From NCBI GenBank assembly GCA_026770585.1, contig MU646960.1:86533-101702 (forward strand): a stretch of 15,170 nt of DNA, written 5' to 3'. The position numbers and the translations under genes are program-made. This stretch comes from Baffinella frigidus (Eukaryota > Cryptophyceae > Cryptomonadales > Baffinellaceae). Position 1 is the first letter of the stretch. Every line of letters begins with the position of its first letter. Below the pieces are notes generated by a model. The model was not told the origin of the DNA. It saw only the letters and a program-made list of their open reading frames with translations, and ran no database searches. Below, one piece after another: positions 6,449 to 12,254 of this stretch.

Positions 6449-6620
6449 TACCACCAGCCCTCACGGTTTGCACAGATGGACAATTACGTACCAGTTTTAA
6501 AACTCAAAACACCTTGCTTTTGGGGTTTTAAAAATAACCGACGCCGGAATCCGGCGGTTTCCAAGGGCATTGTGTACCGCCAAATTCGACCATTTGTGCA
6601 AACCGTGAGGGCTGGTGGTA
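6449..6620. mobile_element. Family G MITE-like element with TA target
   Basis: Inverted terminal repeats CCACCAGCCCTCACGGTTTG plus CACARATGG (about 28 bases, one mismatch) lie at 6451-6479 and 6590-6618. Both are flanked by TA. The interior is AT-rich with an inner hairpin GCCGGAATCCGGC. A TA target duplication is typical of Tc1/mariner-type non-autonomous elements. Only one copy is in the window. Confidence 0.8.
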
Positions 6621-6684
6621 GGTTGACGCCGGAATGAGCTTGTCCGCCCCTAACGGCCAACGTCGCGCTAAACTTGGCCAATTG

Positions 6685-6685
6685 C

Positions 6686-6732
<47 letters not shown>

Positions 6733-7650
6733 GTGAAGTAGTTGGTTGGTTGGTTGGTCAGTTGGTTAGCAAACTGCCCACGCCAAACGAACCACGCGCG
6801 CCAACGACCACCGCCCGCGCGCAGCCAAGGCGGGCTTGGCTTGCTTAGTTGCTTAGTTGCTTAGTTGCTCAGTTGGTTAGTCGGTTAGTCGGTTAGTCGG
6901 TTAGTCGGTTAGTTGGTTAGCAAACGACCCACGCCAAACCAACCACGCTAACGACCAACGTCCGCGCGCAGCCGAGGCGGGCTTGCTTACTTGCTTACTT
7001 GCTTACTTGCTTACTTGCTTACTTGCTTACTTGCTTAGATGGTTAGTTGCTTAGTTGCTTAGTTGCTTAGTTACTTAGTTGCTTAGCAAACTACCCACGC
7101 CAACCTAACCACGCTCAACGAACCGCGCGCGCTAACGATCACCATGTGAGCCTTCCTCTCATGTGTGGGCCTTGGCTTGTGCCTCTCCTCCCAAGCGGGG
7201 TCTCACACCGTCCGCTAACGACCACCGTCCGCAGCTGAGGCGGGCTTGGTTAGTTGGTTAGTCGGTTAGTCGGTTAGTCGGTAAGTCGGTTAGTCGGTTA
7301 GTCGGTTAGTCGGTTAGTTGGTTATTAAACTACCAACCACGCGCTAACTAACGACCACCGTCCGCAGCCGAGGCGGGCCCTCTACGCACGAATACCAGAC
7401 CTAACGACCTTGGTCAGTTGGTTAGCTGGTTAGCAAACTACCCACGCTAAACTAACCACGCTCGCTAACGATCAGCCTTCCTCTTATGTGTGGGCCTTGG
7501 CCTGCGCCTCTCCTCCCAAGCGGGGTCTCACACCGTCCGCTAACGACCGGGCTTGGTTAGTTGGTTAGTCGGTTAGTCGGTTAGTCGGTTAGTCGGTGAT
7601 TCGGTGATTCGGTGATTCGGTTAGTTGGTTATTAAACTACCAACCACGCG
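6685..7650 (+). repeat. Higher-order TTAGTTGG array with exon D acceptor remnants
   Basis: Blocks of eight-base repeats (TTAGTTGG, TTAGTCGG, TTACTTGC, GATTCGGT) alternate with blocks CAAACGACCCACGCCAA, CAACGACCACCGTCCGC, then CAGCCGAGGCGGGC. The last motif equals the end of the intron plus the first bases of exon D. It recurs at about 6835, 6973, 7234, 7367 and finally 7674, giving irregular units of about 130-310 bases. Within some units CCTTCCTCTYATGTGTGGGC is also repeated (7150 and 7480). Confidence 0.9.
7368..7404 (+). pseudogene. Exon D 5'-part copy
   Basis: After CCGCAG it starts C and reads RGGPSTHEYQT and a stop, against RGGPATHDYQTQKW in exon D. CCC/CCT is silent and D/E is conservative. 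It is on the acceptor side of the complete exon. Confidence 0.65.
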
Positions 7651-7674
7651 CTAACTAACGACCACCGTCTGCAG

Positions 7675-7747
7675 CCGAGGCGGGCCTGCGACGCACGACT
7701 ACCAGACCCAGAAGTGGGCCCTGTCGGACGTGTCTGCCGACCCCCAG
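7675..7747 (+). CDS. Plus-strand gene, exon D
   Basis: After CTAACTAACGACCACCGTCT and GCAG, the exon begins with the single base C completing the AG left by exon C. It then reads RGGPATHDYQTQKWALSDVS and ADPQ, ending CCC CAG at a GTCCGG donor (7748) in phase 0. It has a good branch-type CTAAC about 20 bases before the acceptor. The length is one plus 72 bases. Acceptor-side fragments lie at 5412-7404 and a donor-side fragment at 7874-7913. The function is unknown. Confidence 0.75.
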
Positions 7748-7873
7748 GTCCGGCTGCCCCAACTCAGTCTATTTGGGCTCACCGTTTTGGCCAGCCCAGG
7801 CTCGTTTTCGCTCCAAAGTTGACAGATTTGGTACCGCGCGCCCAGCATGTCAACCTGGGAATAGTCGGTGTGG

Positions 7874-7913
7874 AGAAGTGGGCCTCTTGTCGGACGTGCC
7901 CACCGACCCCCAG
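7874..7913 (+). pseudogene. Exon D 3'-part copy, frameshifted, with donor
   Basis: GAAGTGGGCC then CGGACGTGCCCACCGACCCC and CAG before GTCCGG. Two extra bases after GGGCC shift the frame; downstream of them the reading SDVPTDPQ parallels SDVSADPQ. The first half of the exon is absent. Confidence 0.7.
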
Positions 7914-7925
7914 GTCCGGACCCGG

Positions 7926-7970
7926 CGTGTGGGAAGGTGGCCACTTTTGGGAAAGTGGCCACTTTCCCAC
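7926..7970. repeat. Hairpin TGTGGGAARGTGGCCACTTT
   Basis: TGTGGGAAGGTGGCCACTTT pairs with AAAGTGGCCACTTTCCCACA around TGGG, with one mismatch. Confidence 0.9.
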
Positions 7971-8070
7971 ACGTCAGGAGCAAGTGGTGTTTCACCCACT
8001 CGAGGCTGGGAAGGGGACCATTTTAAATGGGGGGTTGTTAGATTTAGTACCAGTCACAGGCAGGCGTGGT

Positions 8071-8102
8071 CACGTATCGGGCGGAATTCCGCCCGATACG
8101 TG
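8071..8102. repeat. Perfect 32-base palindrome
   Basis: CACGTATCGGGCGGAA is followed directly by its exact complement with no loop. It contains an EcoRI-type GAATTC centre. It lies between exons D and E. Confidence 0.95.
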
Positions 8103-8117
8103 AACAAACGCCCCCAT

Positions 8118-8205
8118 TTGTGTGAAAATTACTACACACCTCCTTTTTTTCACCACGTGTAAACGAATCCCTGTTTTAAAATAGTCACACTTCTAGCCTC
8201 GAGTG
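8118..8205 (+). repeat. Dispersed repeat J, copy 2
   Basis: TGTGTGAAAATTACTACACA followed by TTTTAAAATAGTCACACTTC and TAGCCTCG, matching 3326-3415. The remaining sequence to 8360 has no feature I can name. Confidence 0.6.
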
Positions 8206-8399
8206 GACTGAGAGCGATGCCATCTCGGAACATACCAGAATCTGTCCACACAAAAAGGCGTAAGATAGCATCATTGTATGGCTAAAATAGCATATACACC
8301 CTTATCTTCGGCGTCGGAAGCCTCAGATCGCGGGACAGAATCTGTCTTGCTCCGAAATTAGATTGGAGCTGAACCCGCACCCCTTCTTCCCGACGCCAG

Positions 8400-8440
8400 G
8401 AGGTGGCGAACAGGCTGCAAGTGCGCTCAGATGTGCGCGA
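8400..8440 (+). pseudogene. Exon E 5'-part copy 1
   Basis: After CCCTTCTTCCCGACGCCAG it reads EVANRLQVRSDVR and then stops. The block GATTGGAGCTGAACCC precedes it (8361) and follows it (8440), showing a tandem unit of intron end plus exon start. Confidence 0.75.
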
Positions 8441-8454
8441 TTGGAGCTGAACCC

Positions 8455-8574
8455 TACAGGGGTACCTCGCTCACAAGAAACCGCCCCCCCCTAGGACCCT
8501 ACAGTAGGCCTATGCCTAGGGCCCTATGGTGGTCCTAGGGGGGGGCGGTTTCTTATGAGCGAGGAACCCCTGTA
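8455..8574. mobile_element. Family D palindromic MITE-like element, copy 1
   Basis: Inverted ends TACAGGGGTWCCTCGCTCA and a long complementary body with AAGAAACCGCCCCCCCCTAG. It is flanked by TA as target and has no coding capacity. It separates two exon E 5' copies. Other copies lie at 8967, 9314, 9439, 10409 and 12179. Confidence 0.85.
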
Positions 8575-8595
8575 ACCCCTTCGTCCTGACACCAG

Positions 8596-8634
8596 GAGGT
8601 GCACGTGCGCTCAGACGTGCGCGGTTTGAGCTGA
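8596..8634 (+). pseudogene. Exon E 5'-part copy 2
   Basis: After CCTGACACCAG it reads EVHVRSDVR. It lacks 12 bases (four codons, in frame) relative to exon E, then runs into GAGCTGAAC and a stop. Confidence 0.7.
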
Positions 8635-8703
8635 ACTCCAACCCCGTCTTCCTGACACTACAGCGAGTGGAGCTGGGCCCTAACTTTTTCTTCCCGACGG
8701 TAG

Positions 8704-8793
8704 GAGGTGGCGAACAAGCTGCACGTGCGCTCAGACGTGCAGCGCACGGGCGAGCCGTTCACTGACGTCATCTCCGGCGAAGCAAACTGGCCG
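8704..8793 (+). CDS. Plus-strand gene, exon E
   Basis: After CTTTTTCTTCCCGACGGTAG the exon is exactly 30 codons: EVANKLHVRSDVQRTGEPFT followed by DVISGEANWP, with a GTACAT donor at 8794. Both ends are phase 0, matching exons D and F. It is the only complete copy. Two upstream copies hold only its 5' half with an acceptor, and two downstream copies hold only its 3' half with a donor. Among the copies GGC/GGT, ACT/ACC, GGC/GGA and TCC/AGC (Ser) are silent. This is the strongest single indication that these short segments are, or recently were, translated. No known domain is recognised. Confidence 0.85.
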
Positions 8794-8801
8794 GTACATA
8801 C

Positions 8802-8876
8802 CCCTTAAATGGCGAGTAGGCTCGTACGCCCTACCGTAGGGCCCTAGGACCTGCCTAGGACCTGTGGGGGGTCCTG
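8802..8876. mobile_element. Family E element, truncated, after exon E donor
   Basis: CCCTTAAATGGCGAGTAGGC and the inverted core CCTACCGTAGGGCCCTAGG. It starts eight bases after the exon E donor. The right terminal repeat is missing and the sequence passes directly into the next exon E fragment. Confidence 0.7.
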
Positions 8877-8877
8877 C

Positions 8878-8925
8878 ACGGGTGAGCCGTTCACCGACGT
8901 CATCAGCGGCGAAGCAAACTGGCCG
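8878..8925 (+). pseudogene. Exon E 3'-part copy 1, with donor
   Basis: Reads TGEPFTDVISGEANWP, protein-identical to exon E, with GGT for GGC, ACC for ACT and AGC for TCC, and a GTATAA donor at 8926. There is no acceptor. The left junction shares GCACGGGT with the left ends of the nearby family D elements. Confidence 0.8.
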
Positions 8926-8966
8926 GTATAAACCCCAAGCCCTAAACGCCCCTCCCTGGGACCCTG

Positions 8967-9080
8967 CACGGGTACCTCGCTCATAAGGAGACGCACCCGC
9001 CTAGGACCCTACAGTAGGCCTATCCATGGCCCTACGGTGGTCCTAGGGGGGCAGGGCGGCGCCTTATGGGTGTAGGGTTA
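8967..9080. mobile_element. Family D element, copy 2 (divergent)
   Basis: Starts CACGGGTACCTCGCTCATAA, has core CCTAGGACCCTACAGTAGGC, and ends near GCGCCTTATGGGTGTAGGGT, where the right end departs from the family. Confidence 0.7.
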
Positions 9081-9100
9081 GGTGTTACATGTAGGTGTGC

Positions 9101-9148
9101 TCGGGTGAGCCGTGCACCGACGTCATCACCGGAGAAGGCAAGTGGCCG
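9101..9148 (+). pseudogene. Exon E 3'-part copy 2, with donor
   Basis: Reads SGEPCTDVITGEGKWP and ends at a GTATCA donor. It is more diverged than the copy at 8878, with Cys for Phe and Lys for Asn. A family E element follows at nearly the same distance as after exon E itself. Confidence 0.75.
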
Positions 9149-9157
9149 GTATCAAAC

Positions 9158-9267
9158 CCGTCAGTGGCGAGTAGGCGCATACGCCCTACCGTAGGGCCCT
9201 AGGACCTGCCTAGGACCTGTAGGGGGTCCTTTAAGACCCCCTTAAGACCCCCTCGCCACTTAAGAGA
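9158..9267. mobile_element. Family E element, complete
   Basis: Left end CCGTCAGTGGCGAGTAGGC and right end CTCGCCACTTAAGAG are inverted repeats. The core CCTACCGTAGGGCCCTAGG and a TTTAAGACCCCCTTAAGACC direct repeat lie between. Confidence 0.75.
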
Positions 9268-9313
9268 TCAACCCTCAACCCTAAACGCCCTCCCCTGGGA
9301 CCCTGCACGACCC

Positions 9314-9440
9314 TACACGGGTACCTCGCTCATACGGAGCCGCCCCGCCCCCCTGGCACCGCCGTAGGGCCATGGACAGGCCCACTGTAGGGTCCTGGGC
9401 GGGTGCACCTCCTTATGGGTGTAGGGTTAGTACCCCTGTA
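9314..9440. mobile_element. Family D element, copy 3
   Basis: Left end TACACGGGTACCTCGCTCA, interior with inverted CCGTAGGGCCATGG, right end GTACCCCTGTA. Its right TA is also the left TA of copy 4, so the two are directly abutted. Confidence 0.75.
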
Positions 9441-9564
9441 CAGGGGTACCTCGCTCAAAAGAAACCGCCCCCCCCTAGCTAGGACCCTACAGTAGGACCA
9501 TGCCTAGGGCCCTAAGATAGTCCTAGGTGGGGGGGCGGTTTCTTATGAGCGAGGTACCCCTGTA
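9439..9564. mobile_element. Family D element, copy 4, next to the terminal acceptor
   Basis: Ends TACAGGGGTACCTCGCTCA and TGAGCGAGGTACCCCTGTA are exact inverted repeats; the arms continue through AAGAAACCGCCCCCCC. The right end lies 21 bases before the exon F acceptor. Confidence 0.9.
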
Positions 9565-9585
9565 ATGATCTCTCTCCCCGCACAG

Positions 9586-9786
9586 GCTGAGAACATGGTG
9601 GACACGACGGCCGGCAACGTACCGGGCGAGACCGACGTGGAAGAGCAGGACGTCTCCGAGGAGCCGTCCAACCTCGAGGCCGACGGCGTCAACGTGGCGG
9701 GCGACACTGAGGGCGCGGAGCCGGCGGGGGAGGAGGCGGCGGCGGGGGGGGAGGAGGCGGGGGGTGACGCGGAGCCGACTCCTTGA
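9586..9786 (+). CDS. Plus-strand gene, terminal exon F with acidic tail
   Basis: Follows a classic acceptor, a pyrimidine run TCTCTCTCCCCGCACAG. It begins in phase 0 with AENMVDTTAGNVPGE and runs 66 codons to TGA at 9784-9786. The C-terminal half is an acidic low-complexity tail (EPAGEEAAAGGEEAGGDAEP), likely disordered. Third positions are strongly G or C. An ATG at 9595 lies inside it, but the acceptor and matching phase favour an internal start. The reverse strand also shows a long proline-rich frame, which is a shadow. No domain is recognised. Confidence 0.8.
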   Translation, partial: AENMVDTTAGNVPGETDVEEQDVSEEPSNLEADGVNVAGDTEGAEPAGEEAAAGGEEAGGDAEPTP

Positions 9787-9942
9787 ACTGCCTTCTCTGG
9801 AGAGATGGAGAGATTGAGGCGGTGCAGGGCGTGTGGGTGTGTCCAGTAAACTCACCATGTGGGCGCCAACAGTGGAAAATGTCGCCGTAAGCCCCCCGAA
9901 AGTCGAGATAGAACACGGGTGCTCCGACGTCGGCCGGTGTCT
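9787..9942 (+). other. Probable 3' flank of the plus-strand gene
   Basis: No repeat or gene seen. A TGTAA motif, the usual green-algal polyadenylation signal, is absent here and first appears at about 10180, inside element-derived sequence. The 3' end cannot be placed. Confidence 0.4.
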
Positions 9943-10017
9943 GTTTTCTTAAATTAGTACCAGAGGGTTGACTCAACGCAATATTTAGTCAACCCTCTGG
10001 TACTAAATTAAGAAAAC
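9943..10017. mobile_element. Palindromic element GTTTTCTTAA
   Basis: Arms of 31 bases (GTTTTCTTAAWTTAGTACC then AGAGGGTTGACT) pair with one mismatch around a short AT-rich loop. The TTTTCTTAA motif resembles an internal block of family F, but the rest differs. Confidence 0.85.
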
Positions 10018-10059
10018 GGGGGGCACAAATCCGGTCAGTGTTCCTAAGTTCTGGCTTCT

Positions 10060-10165
10060 TATCCCTTCAGTGGCGAGGGGGTCGAATTCGACCCCCAAGA
10101 GGTCCCTAGGTAGGTCCTAGGGCCCTACGGTAGGGCGTATGAGCCTGCTCGCCACTTGAGGGATA
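10060..10165. mobile_element. Family E element, complete, reverse orientation
   Basis: TATCCCTTCAGTGGCGAG pairs with CTCGCCACTTGAGGGATA. The interior has hairpin GGGGGTCGAATTCGACCCCC and the CCTAGGGCCCTACGGTAGG core. A family D-like end, TACCCCTGTA, follows at 10174-10183. Confidence 0.85.
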
Positions 10166-10183
10166 GCCCAGATACCCCTGTAA

Positions 10184-10408
10184 GCCCGATCCCGTGCGCT
10201 ACACATAACCACCTAGAACTCGACGAGTCTCTCCATCGTCCTGGCCACACGCTCTAAGACCCGATCTGAGGACGCAGTCCTATGAATGCACCGGGGGGGC
10301 TGAAGTGATCCGAAAGGAAGCATGGCTCTTCTGCAGATAAGTTCCGGTGTCCGCCTGTGGTGGGACTTGAAAGAACCTCAAGGACCTATCCCCGAGGCAG
10401 GCCCGTCC
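10184..10408 (+). other. Intergenic stretch, nothing identified
   Basis: Mixed sequence between elements, downstream of both convergent stops. No open frame, duplicate or hairpin was found that I can support. Confidence 0.5.
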
Positions 10409-10535
10409 TAGAGGGGTACCTCGCTCATCGAAAACCGCCACCCCCCTAGGACCAGCGCAGGGTCCTCGGCATATAACTACTGTAGGATCTTAGGGGGGGG
10501 CGATTTCTTGTGAGTGAGGTTCAGGTACCCCTGTA
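10409..10535. mobile_element. Family D element, copy 5 (divergent)
   Basis: Left GAGGGGTACCTCGCTCATC, right TGAGTGAGGTTCAGGTACCC and CTGTA, with the usual CCCCCCTAGGACC body. The left TACA is changed to TAGA. Confidence 0.75.
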
Positions 10536-10675
10536 GGGCTGTGTCCAAAGGCTCACGCACCTCCCGAGACGTGTGCTTAGTGATACGTTTTATACATTCT
10601 GTGGCAGCGTCCACCCGCTCTCAAGCAGGCAGGACGGCTCGGCCCGAAACGCCTCCGGAATCGTGTGAGACGGCC

Positions 10676-10775
10676 CTGTGAGGACCGGGTCCTGGATGGG
10701 CCCGCCTCAGGGGTTGGCCCAGCCTTGGAGCCCTTTTCACCTGAGGCGGGCCCATCCAGGACCCGGTCCTCACAG
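10676..10775. repeat. Palindrome with 36-base perfect arms
   Basis: Arms begin CTGTGAGGACCGGGTCCTGG and run to CCGCCTCAGG, pairing exactly around a loop of about 28 bases. The inner part of each arm is a GAGGCGGGCCC minisatellite unit, so the palindrome is an inverted duplication of the array. Confidence 0.9.
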
Positions 10776-10978
10776 GACCCGTCTCGCTGCACTCCTGAGG
10801 CGGGCCCCTCACAGCAACCTCACGACCGAGGCGGGCCCGTCCGGCCTCGTCCCGAGGCGGGCCTATTGTTAGACGCACTCTGCACGCGCGAGTTGACTTT
10901 TGCCGCGTGCGGTTAACTTAACTGTTCTCGGCGGAGGTGGGAGCTTGACTGTGCTCGCTGCAGTGCAACACTGCAGGG

Positions 10979-11105
10979 CTCTCCCTCTCTCCCTCTCTCC
11001 CTTTCTCCCTCTCTCTCTCTCTCTCTCTCTCCCTCTCTCCCTCTCTCCCTCTCTCCCTCTCTCCCTGTCTCTCTCCCTCTCTCTCTCTCTTTCTTCCTCT
11101 CTCTC
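10979..11105 (+). repeat. CT-rich microsatellite
   Basis: CTCTCCCTCTCT repeats for about 125 bases; the opposite strand is GA-rich. ORFs of SLSLP or RERER type are not genes. Confidence 0.97.
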
Positions 11106-11406
11106 GGCTCTGTCTTTCTCTGCCGGGAGGATGCCTCCGTCCCGAGGCGGGCCCATCCCGAGGTGGGCCCATCCAAGGCGGGCCCGTCCGTCCCGAGGCT
11201 GGCCTATCAGTCCCGAGGAGGGCCCATCCATTCATCCCGAGGCGGGCCTGTCCGTCTCGAGGCGGGCCTGTCCACCCTGAGGCGGGCCTATCCGTGTCCC
11301 GAGGCGGGCCTGTCCGTCCCGAGGCGGGCCCATCCATCCTGAGGCGGGCCCATCCTAACAAGAGGCGTCCTGTTTGTCCTGAGGCGGGCCTATCTGTGTC
11401 ACGAGG

Positions 11407-11451
11407 CGGGCCCGTCCTCTCATCCCGCCTCGGGATGAGAGGACGGGCCCG
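11407..11451. repeat. Palindrome inside the minisatellite
   Basis: CGGGCCCGTCCTCTCATCCC plus G pairs exactly with its complement around a three-base loop, reversing the array orientation locally. Confidence 0.9.
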
Positions 11452-11509
11452 TCGGTCCCCAGGCGGGCCCGTCGGCCCCGAGGCGGGCCCGTCCCGACAG
11501 GAGGCGGGG

Positions 11510-11578
11510 CTAGTCCTCGGCGTCGTCGCGGACCCCGAAATCGGCTAGGTCGAAGCCCAGCGACGCCGCCTCATCATC
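11510..11578 (-). CDS. Minus-strand gene, terminal exon
   Basis: On the minus strand, after CCTCCGCGTGCAG, the exon reads DDEAASLGFDLADFGVRDDA, then ED and a TAG. It is 22 codons plus stop. It starts in phase 0, matching the end of the exon at 13149-13183. A second full copy lies at 11932-12000, and three copies of its 5' part lie further upstream on this strand. It is acidic, like the tail of the plus-strand gene, but unrelated in sequence. Which of the two full copies is used cannot be decided; this one has the better acceptor (CAG against AAG) and lies furthest downstream. The family is not recognised. Confidence 0.7.
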   Translation of the reverse strand, partial: DDEAASLGFDLADFGVRDDAED

Positions 11579-11609
11579 CTGCACGCGGAGGCTTGGAGTT
11601 AGTCAACGG

Positions 11610-11698
11610 GTGACTCAAGAAATCCCTTCAGTAAACGGACTCAAGAAATCCAGTAAACGGACTCAAGAAATCCAGTAAACGGACTCAAGAAATCCCTT
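11610..11698. repeat. AGTAAACGGACTCAAGAAAT minisatellite
   Basis: About 22-25-base units repeat three to four times; the same tract follows the second terminal-exon copy at 12030-12118. Confidence 0.9.
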
Positions 11699-11726
11699 CG
11701 AAGCCCAGCGACGCCGCCTCGTCGTC
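11699..11726 (-). pseudogene. Minus terminal exon 5'-part copy 1
   Basis: Minus strand after GGCAG reads DDEAASLGF, with GAC for GAT silent changes, then departs. It is on the acceptor side of the terminal exon. Confidence 0.7.
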
Positions 11727-11757
11727 CTGCCATAAGGGTTTCGTGTTGAGTGTTTAG

Positions 11758-11930
11758 GAACCATTCGGGACACTACGGGGAACACTCTAAAGTTAATGAT
11801 TGGATTGTTTCTGAGGAAACACGCCACACGTCAGCAGTTTTGGTCACGTTATGTCCAAAAATCCGTGCGTCGTAGCCTCCCGAGTGGTAATAGTGAGTGG
11901 GGATGGATGTTGATAATCGAATTGGTGTAC
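11758..11930. mobile_element. Family C element, copy 3
   Basis: ATTCGGGACACTACGGGGAA, AGTTAATGATTGGATTG, AGGAAACACGCCA, GGTCACGTTATGTCC and CGTAGCCTCCCGAGTGGTAA, in the order seen at 2199. It separates the two duplicated segments carrying the terminal exon. Confidence 0.7.
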
Positions 11931-11931
11931 G

Positions 11932-12000
11932 CTAGTCCTCGGCGTCGTCGCGGACCCCGAAATCGGCTAGGTCGAAGCCCAGCGACGCCGCCTCATCATC
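11932..12000 (-). pseudogene. Minus terminal exon, second complete copy
   Basis: Coding sequence identical to that at 11510-11578. The acceptor is AAG instead of CAG. It is part of a segment of about 220 bases (11932-12155) that duplicates 11510-11731 almost perfectly, so the duplication is recent. It could still be an alternative terminal exon. Confidence 0.6.
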
Positions 12001-12117
12001 CTTCACGCGGAGGCTTGGAGTTAGTCAACGGGTGACTCAAGAAATCCCTTCAGTAAACGGACTCAAGAAATCCGTAAACGGACTCAAGAAATCCAGTAAA
12101 CGGACTCAAGAAATCCC

Positions 12118-12147
12118 TTCGAAGCCCAGCGACGACGCCTCATCGTC
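12118..12147 (-). pseudogene. Minus terminal exon 5'-part copy 2
   Basis: After GCGTGCAG on the minus strand it reads DDEASSLGFE, with GCG to TCG and a silent GAT/GAC change. It is followed upstream by the same CACGCGGAGGCTTGGAGTTA sequence as the full copies. Confidence 0.7.
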
Positions 12148-12178
12148 CTGCACGCGGAGGCTTGGAGTTAGTCAGTTG

Positions 12179-12254
12179 TACAGGGGTACCTCGCTCATAA
12201 GAAACCAACCACCCTAGGACCCTACAGTAAGCCTATGCCCAGGGCCGTATGGTG
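12179..12254. mobile_element. Family D element, left half only
   Basis: TACAGGGGTACCTCGCTCAT and body to GGGCCGTATGGTGG, then an abrupt change to CTGCTGAGTGG, which begins another repeat. The right arm is missing. Confidence 0.8.

Larger units (their letters stand above)
10795..11510 (+). repeat. CCCGAGGCGGGCCCGTC minisatellite
   Basis: Roughly 20-base units CCCGAGGCGGGCCYRTCCRT occur at 10795-10865 and then densely from 11135 to 11505, broken by the CT-rich tract. Open frames in all directions here (EAGPS, RRAHP) are repeat translations. The array lies in the space between the two convergent genes. Confidence 0.95.

Noticed and set aside
6275-6637. 120-codon plus open frame
   Set aside because: It runs through the family G terminal repeats and lacks duplicates, splice borders or typical codon choice.
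6685-7330. CRISPR-like array of repeats and spacers
   Set aside because: Repeat units are eight bases and directly tandem, blocks between them are homologous to each other, and the DNA is eukaryotic.
7714-8162. Two overlapping 129-codon plus frames
   Set aside because: They cross exon D, its frameshifted copy, a hairpin and a palindrome; only the short SDV..DPQ pieces are exon-derived.
9689-9976. Minus-strand proline-rich frame opposite exon F
   Set aside because: A shadow of the GGGGAGGAGG-rich acidic tail coding; it lacks signals of its own.
10869-11361. Long frames rich in RERE, SLSLP or RASG on both strands
   Set aside because: Direct translations of the CT tract and the GAGGCGGGC minisatellite.
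9523-12217. Recurrent peptide YRGTSLIRN in several frames
   Set aside because: It is the translation of the family D terminal repeat, not a protein motif.
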